Source: Nymphalis io (lineage: Eukaryota; Arthropoda; Insecta; Lepidoptera; Nymphalidae). Taken from it: a DNA stretch of 64,000 bases. The notes under the pieces were generated by a model, which ran no database searches, was not told the origin of the DNA, and saw nothing but the letters and a program-made list of their open reading frames with translations. The DNA lies in the NCBI RefSeq assembly GCF_905147045.1, contig NC_065911.1:9052001-9116000 (forward strand). The letters run 5' to 3'. The position numbers and the translations under genes are program-made. This document shows positions 1 through 10,385 of this stretch, one piece after another; the first letter of the stretch is position 1, and each line of letters opens with the position of its first letter.

Positions 1-1117
1 AGGTTTCCGTTTATCCCAAGAGTATTAAGTTTATGAAGTAATATCACGTGATCTACGCGGTCGAACGCTTTTTCGAAATCTGTGTAGATGACATCTACTT
101 GGCATCCTTCATCCATACTTTGCAGTATAAAGTCTGTGAAGATGGCCAAATTGAAGACCGTTGAGCGATTCTTCATAAAACCGTGTTGTTCGTAGGGAAT
201 GGACCTTGTAATAATGGGGCATATTTGTCTGTAAACCACTTTTTCGAACAGCTTGCTTATTGCGTTCAGGATAGAAATCGGTCGGTAATTTTCAATTTTT
301 GTTTTAAAACCACTTTTGTGGATTGGTACTATAAGAGCTTCTTTCCATACGTCGGGAAAAGTACAAAACACATTAACAGAAAGGTTAAAAATAATTGAAA
401 GTGGTTTAGCTAGGTTTTTAGCACACTTGGATAGAAAGAATGGTGGAATGCCATCACTACCTGGCCCTTTATCAGTCCTAAGCGTTTTGAGCAAATTGTA
501 AACTTCTTTTTCTTCGATAATGATTTTGCTAATGGATCCATTCTGAGATATTCTAGGCTGATTTGTTACGTCGTAATTCTTAGCAGATTTTATAAAAACA
601 CTCTCGAAATACTCACTGAATTCTCTACACATCGAAGGTTCATCTGTGTATATAGTATCTCCTAGAGTAAGTTTTGTAGGGTATTCGTTTTCGTTGCTTC
701 TCAATGATTTAGTAAATGAAAAAAGTTGTTTAGGGTCCTTGAGTATGAAGGTTTGCATACGTTGAGTGTATGCAGCATAGCATCTACTCTGGAGATGTTT
801 TTGTCTCGTTCTTAATATAGCAAACTCATCGTAGTCTCGAGGGTTTTTCCCCACTTTCCATAGTTTGTGCTTTTGTAACTTTTCTTTTACTACATGGATT
901 AATGGTTTGGAGTACCACACTGGAAAGTTATTCTTGAATTTCGTTTCTATTGGAACGAAATTTTTAATAGCGTCTCTTAAAATTGCGTAAAACGTGTCGA
1001 TAACTCCGACCATTGAATCTGCTTTTAATATGTCGAACCAATTAATCCTAGATAGATGTTCATTTATTTTTTCATAATCCCCCTTGAAAAAATTAGGTTT
1101 TATGACAGGTTTTTTTG
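1..1117 (-). pseudogene. Reverse transcriptase domain of LINE 1 ORF2 (N-terminal part)
   Basis: One minus-strand frame is open from about 1117 to position 1 with no stop codon. It passes through the connector after the endonuclease, then a TDKGPGSDGIPP motif (about 480-430), an ENYRPISILNAISKLFEK motif (about 290-240), a GFMKNRST motif (about 180-155) and RT motif A, TDFEKAFDRVDH, with its catalytic Asp near 80. The palm motif with the FADD box should follow to the left of the window. This frame is one base out of step with the endonuclease frame; the shift falls in a run of seven A (minus strand) near 1110. Function in a live copy: target-primed reverse transcription of the element RNA in the nucleus. 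Confidence 0.85.
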
Positions 1118-1865
1118 CGCAAGTTACGAATCTGCAGGTTGGCGAGATTGAATTGAATACATGGATGATACGGGTCCTCTAAGACGAATGGGCAGGGGCA
1201 GTGATAAACTTCAAAATTTATGTTGCTAAATATCAGATCCAAGGTTCTGTCTTTATTGTTGACAACTGTATTATGTTGTTTCAAATCAGAAAGATTGCAT
1301 ATGTCAATAAAATTCTCCGTAGCGTTTTGTAAATTGGCTGGTCCTTGTTTTTGTATTATAGGTCCACTATCTGACCATTTAACATTCGGTAGGTTGAAGT
1401 CACCAGCTAGAATGATGTAGTCATTTGGTTGCTTGGAAGTGATTTCAGCTAGACGGGATGTTATTGACTCAAGGCGAGATGATAATAGGTCATCTGGAGG
1501 CGCGTAGATTAACCCAATATGAATGTTTCGATGTCCTTGATTTTTCAAATGTTCACTAGGTATAGTTACCCAAAGGGATTCGACTCCATGACAAGCCCAT
1601 TCAAACGGTGGTGTTGGATGTGTAATTTCTTTAGGGCACATAGAAGTACACCACCACCCTTTCTTTTTGTGGAAGTTTCAATATTTCGATCGCATCTTTG
1701 GATATCGTATCTGCTGTCGCAGATTTCACAGTCAAAGATACCATTTGTCAACCATGACTCAGTAATTAAAATTAAATCGAAGTTATGATTAAGAATATTT
1801 TGTCTAAATTCATTAGTTTTAGTACATAAACCACGTACGTTTTGATAAAATATTTCTAAGGGATT
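1093..1865 (-). pseudogene. Apurinic-type endonuclease domain of LINE 1 ORF2, frameshifted
   Basis: The minus strand from about 1860 reads YQNVRGLCTKTNEF (the Asn motif), then ITESWLTNG (the catalytic Glu), then RKGGGVLLC. It jumps frame near 1600 and continues as ESLWVTIPSE, LIYAPP, ILAGDFNLPNVKW (Asp and Asn of the GDFN motif) and TLDLIFSN, ending at a stop at 1093-1095. These are the signature blocks of the exonuclease/endonuclease/phosphatase fold that nicks the target DNA in LINEs. The shift near 1600 and another in an A run near 1110 mean no intact polypeptide can be made. The start of ORF2 was not resolved. Confidence 0.85.
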
Positions 1866-2213
1866 AGCGCCTGATAGTATCCGTAATAAGTACCAAAATA
1901 TTAAGCTGACATATTTTATTAAATTTAATAGTATGTAGTTTTTGACTGATTCCGTAACAATGTACCAATGTACTGTATGAGAATTGGAATGATATTGGTA
2001 TGGCTGAGTTACTATTTTGTTTATTTAAGTTTGTGTATCGTCGTTTAAATGCATGGAATTTGCTATATGAGTATTCAGGTGAATGATAAATGTGTATGTA
2101 GTGCGCGTATTGTGAATATTTCCAGAACATGTATAAAGACGTCAACAATTTAATAATATATACAGTGAAATCCGTAGTAGAATAAAAAAATAATGGCAAT
2201 ATAAGATCAATTT

Positions 2214-3254
2214 TTATTTTATCTTGTCTAAGTCTTTCTCTGAGCGTATACTTAATGCTGGTGACTCTTCGTTTTTCCTTAAAAAAATATTGCAGTTCCT
2301 AACCCAAACAAACTTGTAAGCTTTTTCACGTGCCGCTGTTTTAATTGTTTTTAGTAATTGTTTGTTTTCAGGGGTTAGATGTTCATTGACGAAAAATCTC
2401 TTTTCTGCGCCTTCAATACCTATGTCCTTTGTGCAAATGCCTTTCTTCCTTTTCAGTCCTGAGAGTATTTTATCCTTACACAACCTGTCTTTTAGTTTGA
2501 CTACAATAGATTTTGGTCGTCCGGCTATGGTTTTTGCGGCTGGATTCGGTGCGCAAATTCGATGTCGTCGTGGTTCAATTCAACTCCAGCGTATTTAGCG
2601 ATGTTCCTCATAAGATCAATTGTATTTTCACTGTTCATTTGTGGCAGTCCTACAATTTCTAGGTTATTAATTCTTGCCTGTTGTTGTTGTTTACCAAATT
2701 GAGAACGTAATTCTGATAACTGATCTTCGCAGAGAGAAATTTGATTTTGGAGCACACATACTTCGTTTTTTAGACTGTCATTTTCAGTTTGAAGTTGACA
2801 GTAGGAGGCTTGCAGTTGAGAGAATTCCGATGACAACGAGATTATTTCACTTTTTAATTCTGTGATGATAGTATCCCTTAGTTCTTCTACGATTTCATGT
2901 TTAATCGTTTTAAGCTTAGCGTCGAGAACTCCTTCGAATCGGTTGATTAAATTCACGTGATCCGGTAGAACCGCGTATACATACATCATGCTCTGGTGCA
3001 ATGGCAATGGGATCGGTGTCGACTGAGCGCTGGGGTTTACTTGATTTTTCAATTCGTACCGGTGTGTTACTTTTGTCCCCACCTTTACGGACGGTCGCTA
3101 CACATTTTGGGCATTTCCATTGAATTCTTGCAGAGACCGAGTCTCCGCTAAACCTTACGCACTCAGAATGATATATGCGACCGCACTGACTGCATTTTAT
3201 ACGTTTCATTGTAACGCTGATGTGGGCTTGGCATGCTTCGCACGTTCCAACCAT
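2214..3254 (-). pseudogene. LINE 1 ORF1: PHD-like zinc finger, coiled coil and FP25K-like domain
   Basis: Starting at the ATG at 3254, residues C5, C8, C21, C24, H29, C32, C48 and C51 give a C4HC3 arrangement like a PHD finger. A frameshift near 2970 moves the reading frame into a segment (3082-2525) rich in Leu/Glu/Gln heptads, a likely coiled coil. A second frameshift near 2550 leads into the segment ending at 2214, with FFVNEHLTPENKQLL and YKFVWVRNCNIFLRK blocks that resemble the domain shared with the baculovirus FP25K protein. In LINEs, ORF1 proteins bind the element RNA and form the particle. The PHD-like finger could contact chromatin, but that is inference. The copy is broken and cannot make the full protein. 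Confidence 0.75.
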
Positions 3255-3327
3255 TATGTTACTATTTTACTTGTTATAAATTAATTTTATTGTAGTTAAA
3301 ATGAAATAATGATAGAAAAAGTTCTTC

Positions 3328-3415
3328 GCCCGCGGTGGGAATCGATCTTGGTTCCGATAGATGTTCTGGGTGTAGGCAGGTGCTAACACCACTATTCCAA
3401 CAGTATATTAATGAT
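3328..3415 (-). repeat. tRNA-like SINE head fragment
   Basis: Read on the minus strand, this stretch has an A-box-like block (TAGTGGTGTTAGCACC) and about 40 bases later a B-box-like block (GATCGATTCCCAC). The spacing and order match a tRNA-derived Pol III promoter. No functional tRNA fold was evident, and the body that follows was not matched to another copy in the window. Confidence 0.45.
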
Positions 3416-3511
3416 TAGTGTCAAATTAGTGGTTCAGTTTATGCTTGTGAATTATTCAAACATAGAGCGTTGGTTATTACTTTATCTTATATTTTATAGA
3501 ACAAGAATGCG

Positions 3512-3690
3512 CACAAACACAGATGCACTCTCTATTCCCTTACTCTCAGAATCCGATGGGCATTCCAACACGATCTGAGCGATGTCGGCGTACAATACAT
3601 TTACGTGCTTTTGGTGATACGGTAGTGAAATGCATTCGAAATGACATGAAACCCGGAGGACCTTTGATCAATTCCCAGGTCGAGCCAGTA
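3512..3690 (-). repeat. SINE family B fragment (minus)
   Basis: The reverse complement shows the family B order: the end of a tRNA-like head, then a block beginning CCCATCGGATT.TGAGAG, then GGGAATAGAGAGTGCA and CTGTGTTTG. The same blocks occur at 36668-36990 and 49841-50158. It abuts the trinucleotide-like tail of LINE 2 at about 3691. Confidence 0.65.
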
Positions 3691-3946
3691 ATAATAATAA
3701 TAATAATAATATATTTATTTATTTTCTTCACAAAAAGCTTATAAAGTAAAATGTAACATTTACATAACAGCTAATTAATGTGAAGACTGGTACTTGCAAT
3801 AGATAAACTGTTCTACCAGACACCAGGCCTCCACTCCCGTTTATATGAACAAAAAATAAAAATAAATGTATAAGCTGGGATGTAAGAAATAATACAAAAT
3901 ATAAAATAAAGTAAATAAGACGTCCATGCTTATGCTAGCGTTGGTA

Positions 3947-3959
3947 CGTGTGTGTGTGT

Positions 3960-4034
<75 letters not shown>

Positions 4035-4052
4035 TGTGTGTGTATGTGTGTT
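3947..4052 (+). repeat. (TG)n microsatellite in LINE 2 3'UTR
   Basis: About 105 bases of TG dinucleotides with only a few TA or TT interruptions, starting a few bases beyond the ORF2 stop of LINE 2 (minus-strand CA repeat). The open frame that runs through it encodes only Thr-His repeats and is not a gene. Confidence 0.95.
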
Positions 4053-4056
4053 GCAT

Positions 4057-7024
4057 TTAATTCAATTTTAAAGGTGTAAATAAACTGTTTACATTTGTGT
4101 CATTTAAATCCAAAAGGTACTTAAAGATGAATTGCTTTAATTGTCTGTTTGTGTATTTCCTAATGTTAAGCTTGGCATGCAATATGTTAAATATTCTAGG
4201 AGCTAGGTAATTATAGGATCTTTGGGCAAATCTTGTCCTAAAAAATGGAACAGGACATTTATTTAGTCTTTTATCATTAATCTGTGTTATTAAACCTTCA
4301 CTGCTATGGAATCTGCGCGTTATTTGGTATATGAATAGCTTACGGACATTCAATACTTGAGTTGTATCATACAATAATGTGGTTGGGTGGCGAATTGGAA
4401 GTGCCAAAAGTACCTTTAATACTGCTCTCTGAGCTCTTTCTAGTCTAGTTAAATGCACTTGTGCAACACCTCCCCAAGCACATATGCAATAACTTAATAG
4501 TGATTCTCCCAGTGCTTTGTATGTTCTAATAAGTAAGGTAAAATTAGCTACTGTGCGTAGGTTTCTAAAGACAAAAATTAGTTTTCTTATACGACTACAG
4601 ATAAGAGATATATGAGAATCCCATTTTAAATGTTCATCAATCATGATACCAAGATATTTGATGGTTTTAACGCGGCTTAAAGAGGGGCAGTTGCAATTAG
4701 GTGGAGTGTCAGGGTGAAGATTACAAGGAAATGTGTGTGTTTGGGCTACCAAGTTCGTTTATAGAAAAACATATATATTTCGTTTTATTTATATTAAGAG
4801 ATAATAATGAATTTTCTAGCCATGCAGTAACCTTGGATAAACCTTTTTCGGCAGTTCTTTTGACATCTTCCCAAGTTGATCCATGAAAGATTAGGACGGT
4901 GTCGTCAGCAAACATTATTAATTCGCCATTATTTAAGTTGATTTTACAAAGATCATTAATATACGTTAGAAATAGCGTTGGGCCCAAGGTACTGCCCTGA
5001 GGAATACCGTAATTACAGGACATAGAATCACTCGTTATTCCATTCACCCTAACAATCTGACTACGATTATTTAGATAATCTTTGAACCAATTTAGTGCCA
5101 CTCCACGAATACCTAGCTTTTCAAGGCGACTCAATAAAATAGGCACTGAAACTGTGTCGAATGCTTTCTGTAGGTCTAAGAATACCCCAATACACCTCAT
5201 TCTCATATCAAGATGGTTAATTATTTTTGAAGTTAATTCCATCACTGCATCTTCAGTAGAAGTTTTAGGCCTAAATCCATATTGATTGCTTGCCAGCAGA
5301 TTTTTTGACTCTAGATATTTTGTTAAACGCTTGTTTACTAATTTTTCAATGATTTTTGACAAGGTTGAGAGCAATGATATTGGTCTATAATTGGAGGGGG
5401 CATTGGTAGCACCTGTTTAAAAGATAGGAGATACGATTGCTTTTTTACACAAGTCAGGGAAAACGCCATTTGTGAAGCTAATATTACATAGATGTACAAT
5501 AGGCTCAGTAAGTATATCTTTTAATTTTTTAAAATAATCATTAGTTGTATTGTCCCAGCCAGTTGCACATCTAGACTTTAGGTTCGAAATTACTGAACTA
5601 ACTTCATATACATCCGTCAAGAAAAGTGACATTGATTGCGATATATTGTCACTGTTAGTTTGAACATTAGTTGCTAATTCAGTCTCAGTTTTATTTAGCT
5701 TATTAAGTGTATTGTTTGCTAAGTTATATCCTATAGAAGTAAAATAGTTATTTACTTCATTAAGCGAGTCTGTATAGTTGTCCTTAATTTTAAGCAGATC
5801 AGATGATGTTTTTGTTTGATTATTTAAATTACCAATTTCTTTGATGATTCGCCAAGTTTCTTTTTTATTTTTAGTATTTTTTTGCAACTGTAATTGATAG
5901 TATTCTTGTTTAAGTGATTTAACGATTTTAGTGCACCAGTTTCGATAAGTTATGCATAGTGTTTTGAAATGATCACTATTGTGTTTTTTAAGCTGCTTAT
6001 GTATTCTGTCTCTTTTACGCAATGACCTAATTACTCCCAGGGTAATCCAGGGCTTGAGGGGTTTTTTCCGTTTAGCAACTTTTTTATAAGCCGTATATGT
6101 TTTTAACGTGTATTGTATTCGATTTATTAGAAAGTTAGCACACCAGTTTACATCAAGACTTTGGTAATAATCATCCCATGAACAATCTTTTAGATAGGAT
6201 CGTATAGCTATATAATCAACATTGACCTTAATCTGAGGTTTATTATCTAACTCTCTGTAATCTACCATGCTTGAATAAAATAAAATGGGCGAATGATCTG
6301 TTAAATTTGTTTCTTTAAAAACGATAGTTTGCCATGAGAAGTGGCATTTTGCCATGAAATGATCGAGACAAGTATTAGATGATGTACGTGTAGCCACATT
6401 AATGCCCTGTATAAGGCCATGTGAAGCCAATAATTCCAAATAATCGTTAGTATCATTAGAATTAAGATTAAGGGTATCAATGTTAACATCTTCTGTAAGT
6501 ATAATGTTTACAGTCTTAATTGACTGTAAGAGCCTATCCATGGAGTCTAGAAAATTTGTTAGGTTTAGAAAACTTGGTGATCTATACAAACAAATGATTG
6601 ATATTTTATCTTCCATATTAACTACAAGGCAGTTACAGTCAATTAAAGTTTCCGGTTCATAAACACTACATTTTATTGAATCCCTAACATATACTACCAG
6701 TCCATCGTTTTTATTATAGCTTTTTTTTGTGTAGAACATAGTATAGCTGTCAATTGTTGGTGGCATGTAATTGATGTTTGTCCAACATTCACTTAAAACA
6801 AACACATCGACCTGTATATCAAGATACGATGAGAGTACTAAGAAACGGTCTAGATTTTTATTTATACTACGGATATTCTGACTCAGTACGCATAGTGTTT
6901 TAGTGTTAAATCTAGAATACCTATTTAATACCTGCGAGCATTTGCTAGGGTCCTGTAATTGATCACATTTTATAATATCAGTATCATCTATAACTTCTGT
7001 AAATATTTTATTTGTAGTAGCCAT
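4057..7024 (-). pseudogene. LINE 2 ORF2: endonuclease and reverse transcriptase with one stop and one frameshift
   Basis: From the ATG at 7024 the endonuclease shows LSQNIRSINKNLD (Asn motif), VLSECW (Glu), an EDVNID block where GDxN is usual, and LTDHSPI (His). A linker leads to the RT. At 5417-5419 the frame meets TAA where AAA (Lys) would be expected, and the same frame then continues through SNYRPISLLSTLSK, GFRPKTSTEDA, FLDLQKAFDT (motif A), GIPQGSTLGP (motif B) and MFADDTVLI (motif C). Around 4735-4752 the frame shifts by one base into the C-terminal part (YLGIMIDEHLKWDSHI and RTRFAQRSYNYLAPRIFN), which stops at 4057. Total length is about 985 codons, normal for such elements. Apart from these two lesions the catalytic residues are kept; the changed GDxN block may matter for the endonuclease. 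Confidence 0.88.
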
Positions 7025-7462
7025 AAGTAAGTTTTAATGTTATAGAATATTTTAGGTGAGCTAATCAGTCTTAAATTAGTGAAACGTGCAGTGTTTACTA
7101 GAAGTATAGTATTTTTAATGCCATTTTTTAATTTCCTATAAATGAATTATTGACTGAGACCAAGTGTAATATACTGTGTAGTCCATTAGTTTTACAAATA
7201 TAGTTACTATTATTTCGATATGGTTTGCGCTTGTTATATGGTAGTGTATGGATGTGTCTTGTGTGTGTTTATTTTGCGATGAGTGTATTCTGAACGTGTG
7301 TAGTATGTAGAATAAGAGAGAGAATATTTGAGTTAGATTATCAATACTTAATACTATAAAACTTAATATATTGCATTCAAAATACGAAGCACACTTTTTA
7401 AATGTTGTTAGTATTAACAATGTATTTAGTAATAAATATAAAATAGTATACTTAATGACTAG

Positions 7463-8398
7463 TCATTGTCTCTTCGAACTTATATTTGGAAGATCATTTT
7501 CATCAGCTATTTTCAGAGCTCTGGCGCCTTCTTTTTCCCTCAGATACACAGTACCGTTTGATGTCCAGCAAAACTTATAGTTATTTTCATTTGCGAAGTC
7601 GCGTGCCATACGGAATATTCTTTTTGTTTTAAAGGTAAGTGATTCGGAGATGAAGATACGTCTATCTGGTCCGTTTATTTGTAGGTGTTTGGTGCTAAGT
7701 TTATCGGAGGGATGTTGGCCGTTATATATTTTTAATCCATTGAGTAACTTTTGTTTATAAGTAGTGCTGATGAAATCCACAACAATAGGCTTATTTCTTT
7801 CATTTTTTGTGTTGGTTCTGTATATATTATTTATAGCTCCTTGAATAATATCTACACCAAGAGTGGAACAAATTTTTTGGAAATTTCCATGTAAATCAAG
7901 CTTGGTTTCTTCGTTATTAAGTTTCGGAATATTGCGTATTTCCACTTCATTTGTCTTCGTTCTTCTTTCCAATTGTTCAATTCGCTTTTCTAAAGTATCT
8001 ACATATTTCTTTGTCTCTTTATGTTCCCTTTTATAACTATCCATCTCTTCCCGCATCTGATCGTATTTTGTACTTAAAAATTCTAATGATTTAAATAAAT
8101 CATCATTTTGTTGTTTTATTTCTGTCACTGTGTTTTGAATTAAAGATAGTTTTTTTTCTTGGATTTCAGTGAAATTATTAAATATTTTCTTCATCTCATC
8201 CATAAAAGCACACATTGTATTTTCCTCATCGCTCATAAACTTACGCTTATTACGCGTTGTGATATTGTCAAGCGCTGAGTCCGATCCCGCATGTTGTAGT
8301 ATCGGTACAAGCGGCTGGGCGAGCGAGGGATCTGAGGCGGAGGGAAGCGTCGATGGTGAACGATTTGTCTGTGTCGGTGGCGTGCGCTTGAGTGGCAT
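7463..8398 (-). CDS. LINE 2 ORF1 protein (coiled coil plus FP25K-like C-terminal domain)
   Basis: Intact 311-codon frame from the ATG at 8398. Residues 1-50 are Pro/Ser/Thr rich and probably disordered. About residues 65-150 are rich in Lys/Glu with Leu/Ile at heptad spacing, a likely coiled coil. The C-terminal part has RNIPKLNNEET, KPIVVDFISTTYKQKLL, RIFISESLTFKTKRIF and NNYKFCWTSNGTVYLREKEG, the same domain order as the FP25K-like end of LINE 1 ORF1. Unlike LINE 1 it has no PHD-like finger at the N-terminus. Expected role: RNA binding and packaging for retrotransposition. Codon use is AT-rich like the surrounding sequence. Confidence 0.8.
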   Translation of the reverse strand: MPLKRTPPTQTNRSPSTLPSASDPSLAQPLVPILQHAGSDSALDNITTRNKRKFMSDEENTMCAFMDEMKKIFNNFTEIQEKKLSLIQNTVTEIKQQNDDLFKSLEFLSTKYDQMREEMDSYKREHKETKKYVDTLEKRIEQLERRTKTNEVEIRNIPKLNNEETKLDLHGNFQKICSTLGVDIIQGAINNIYRTNTKNERNKPIVVDFISTTYKQKLLNGLKIYNGQHPSDKLSTKHLQINGPDRRIFISESLTFKTKRIFRMARDFANENNYKFCWTSNGTVYLREKEGARALKIADENDLPNISSKRQ

Positions 8399-8674
8399 CG
8401 CAAAAAGTACTAGGGAAGCAGCGAGCGATAGAAATGATTCAGTATGTAAGATCCGCCTTTCAAGTGCGAGCAGGACGAAGGAAGCTGTTACGCGCGTCGG
8501 TATTGCACGATCACTTTACTTACACCTTCTGAGGTTTATGCACTCCTATTTTATTATAGCGATTTAAACAATAAATTTAAATTACTTTTGTTTTTTATTA
8601 TTTTGTAACAAACAAACGTAAAAACTAGTTGCACGTCCACTCTAGTTGGCGTCCGGGAGGGAGAGGGAAGAGAG

Positions 8675-8945
8675 AAAAGTTATTGGGGTTTTCTGTCAGA
8701 AAATTCTTAGTAACAGCCCCAAGTTTGGAAGTTGGAAGTGTGTACACTCCCGTGCGTTGAGAAGCACGTAAAGTCGTTTGTCCTGCGCCTGAAATCTTAC
8801 CAGTCGTGTCGGATTGCCCTCGGATTATGAGAGCTGGGAATAGAAAGTGCACCTGTGTTTGCCAGAAACTTATGCACTATAATATCTCCTGCGCAGTTGG
8901 CTAAATTCTCTTGAGATTGGCAGCCGTGGTCGAAATCGGAGCATT
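8675..8945 (+). repeat. SINE family B copy, head missing
   Basis: Begins with TTATTGGGGTTTTCTGTC, runs through GTGTGTACACTCCCGTGCG, CGGATTATGAGAGCTGGGAA and TGCACCTGTGTTTG, and ends near GGCAGCCGTGGTCGAAATCGG. It matches the body at 49920-50150 but the tRNA-like head is absent. Confidence 0.75.
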
Positions 8946-9065
8946 TCAAATCATGGCTATTTTTTTTTATACATAGGTTGGCGGGTGGGCAACTATGCCA
9001 CTTGGTTACCACCAAAGTGAAGTAAAGTATTATAGTAACAGTCTACAATTAATGTGTCATTACTG

Positions 9066-9226
9066 ACCAAAAGCCTGCTCTCTTAAAGAGAAGATTCGGA
9101 GCTTCTTTGACAAAGCTGCTCCAATTCAGCGTCGTGGATACATATGTGGTAGAGTTTTACCTGACACATGCAGGTTTCCTCACGATAGTTTCTAGTATAA
9201 GTGCAAATAAAAATTAAGCACATGAA
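9066..9226 (-). repeat. SINE family A fragment, diverged (minus)
   Basis: Shares CTGACACATGCAGGTTTCCT, a CTCACGAT block and AAATTAAGCACATGAAAA with better family A copies (for example 37486-37754), in the same minus orientation. Both ends are eroded. Confidence 0.6.
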
Positions 9227-9254
9227 AACGCATTTGGCTTTTTAATACATAATA

Positions 9255-9452
9255 TATAGTAAAGGGACTGGCTACGACACTTCTCGTTTATTTTATTACC
9301 AGTTTCCGCTCGCGGCTTCGTGTTAGAGAGGGGGGCGGTTAGGTAGGTTAGGTAGGTGCATGCAAAATTTCATAATGATTGCTTGAGTAGTTAAGACGTG
9401 AAAGTGTAAAACACGCACTTTCGCATTTATAATATTAGTAAGGATAGGCATT
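9255..9452 (-). repeat. Dispersed repeat E (ATTATAAATGCGAAAG family), minus
   Basis: Contains GCAAAATTTCATAATGATT, GTTAAGACGTGAAAG and CTTTCGCATTTATAATATTA. The same string of blocks occurs at 15205-15455 and 28941-29062 (minus) and in reverse at 19965-20060 and 35848-35985. Several copies end near a CTAGT-like terminus, which suggests a non-autonomous Helitron, but this is unproven. Confidence 0.55.
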
Positions 9453-9609
9453 CCTCTACTCTACTCTCTACGAAGTGGCAAGTACATGAATAATAATAAA
9501 AAACTCAATGAAATCTTACTTTATTGTACAGAAGCCATCAATATTTTTATCTGTCAAAGTAATGTACAGCATACGACTAACGTTATTATTATCTGTAATC
9601 GTAACGTAA

Positions 9610-9898
9610 CATACTGTGAATGCTCTCGATGTGACCACATCACATGCTGTCACATCAATTCCATCGCGCACGAAGAAATTTGGCAACTCTTTTCTTTATC
9701 GCACCACAAAAAAATGGAATTCCTTACCCGTGTTCCCTTCCTCTTACAACCTGGGTTCCTTCAAACGAGGCGTGAAGAGACATCTCGCGGGCCGGCAAGG
9801 CAGAACATTCTCAACTGTACTAGCCGACGTCGCATTTGGACTCCACTACCACTTACCATCAGGTGGAGTGGAGTCATTTGCTTTCCCGGTATATAAAA
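9610..9898 (+). repeat. 3' end of a LINE reverse transcriptase reading frame
   Basis: One frame reads FGNSFLYRTTKKWNSLP, VFPSSYNLGSFKRGVKRHL, the C-terminal signature of CR1/Jockey-type RT ORFs, followed by a short tail ending in a run of A at 9893-9900. A second, more decayed copy lies at 20925-21150. Only the last ~80 codons of the element remain. Confidence 0.7.
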
Positions 9899-9900
9899 AA

Positions 9901-10182
9901 AATGTTCCACTGCTGGGCTAAGCCCTCCTCTCCCTTTTTGAGTAGAAGGCTTGGAGTTTTTTCCACCATTCTGCTAAAATGCGGGTTGGTGGAATACACA
10001 TGTGGCAGAATTTCAGTGACATCAGACACATGCAGGTTTTCACGATGTTTTCCTTCACCGTAAAGCACGAGATGAATTATAATCACAAATTAAGCACAAT
10101 AAAAGTCAGTGGTGCTTGCCCGGGTTTGAACCCACGATCATCGGTTAAGATTCACGCTTTCTTACCACTGGGCCATCTCGGC
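9901..10182 (-). mobile_element. SINE family A copy (minus)
   Basis: The reverse complement starts with GCCGAGATGGCCCAGTGG (A box TGGCCCAGTGG), then a B box in CGTGGGTTCAAACCCGGGCA, then the family body with CTCGTGCTTTACGGTGAAGG and ACACATGTGTATTCCACCAA, ending in AGCCCAGCAGTGGAACATT. It is nearly full length and sits directly behind the LINE tail at 9898. Confidence 0.85.
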
Positions 10183-10194
10183 TAATTTTATGTT

Positions 10195-10385
10195 AAATTT
10201 AATTTATTATATGTAAATAATATATTTATTCATGGAAAGGAGTATCTACTGAGCTTCTTGCTAGTTATTCTCGTTCGAGTCTACATTCCAAACCGGCGGT
10301 AGTTATATTAAAATTATCCTTGTAAATAGACGATTCAAAAGTGCGTGTAAGAGCCTTATTGAATAAAATATATTTTGATTTTGAA
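10195..10385 (+). repeat. 3' end of a Jockey-type LINE (repeat H)
   Basis: Contains TCTACATTCCAAACCGGCGG, GACGATTCAAAAGTGCGTGT and a TTGAATAAAATATATTTTGA tail, a block string typical of the 3' ends of a common lepidopteran LINE group. A minus-strand copy occurs at 40926-41075. Confidence 0.6.

Larger units (their letters stand above)
1..3300 (-). mobile_element. Non-LTR retrotransposon 1 (Jockey/CR1 superfamily), degenerate, cut by window edge
   Basis: Read on the minus strand, the order is ORF1 (PHD-like finger, coiled coil, FP-type domain) at 3254-2214, then an endonuclease at about 1865-1093, then a reverse transcriptase that reaches the window edge. This is the layout of a two-ORF LINE. 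At least four frameshifts break the coding frames (near 2970, 2550, 1600 and 1110), so the copy is dead. The 3' half of the RT and the 3'UTR lie outside the window. The 5' end is placed only roughly, just past the ORF1 start. The clade within the Jockey/CR1 group is not decided. Confidence 0.85.
3691..8570 (-). mobile_element. Non-LTR retrotransposon 2 (Jockey/CR1 superfamily), almost complete
   Basis: Minus-strand order is a CpG-containing 5'UTR (about 8570-8399), ORF1 (8398-7463), a 440-base spacer, ORF2 (7024-4057), a 3'UTR containing a long CA repeat, and an ATT-type tail ending near 3691. About 4.9 kb is a normal full length for this superfamily. Only one nonsense codon and one frameshift were found in ORF2, so the insertion looks fairly young compared with LINE 1. 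The exact 5' end and any target-site duplication were not established. Confidence 0.85.

Noticed and set aside
3841..4056. Minus-strand frame encoding a long Thr-His repeat
   Set aside because: It is the translation of the TG/CA microsatellite in the LINE 2 3'UTR, not a protein.
9338..9357. TTAGG-like motifs suggesting telomeric repeat
   Set aside because: Only about three TTAGGTAGG units inside a repeat E copy; no (TTAGG)n array.
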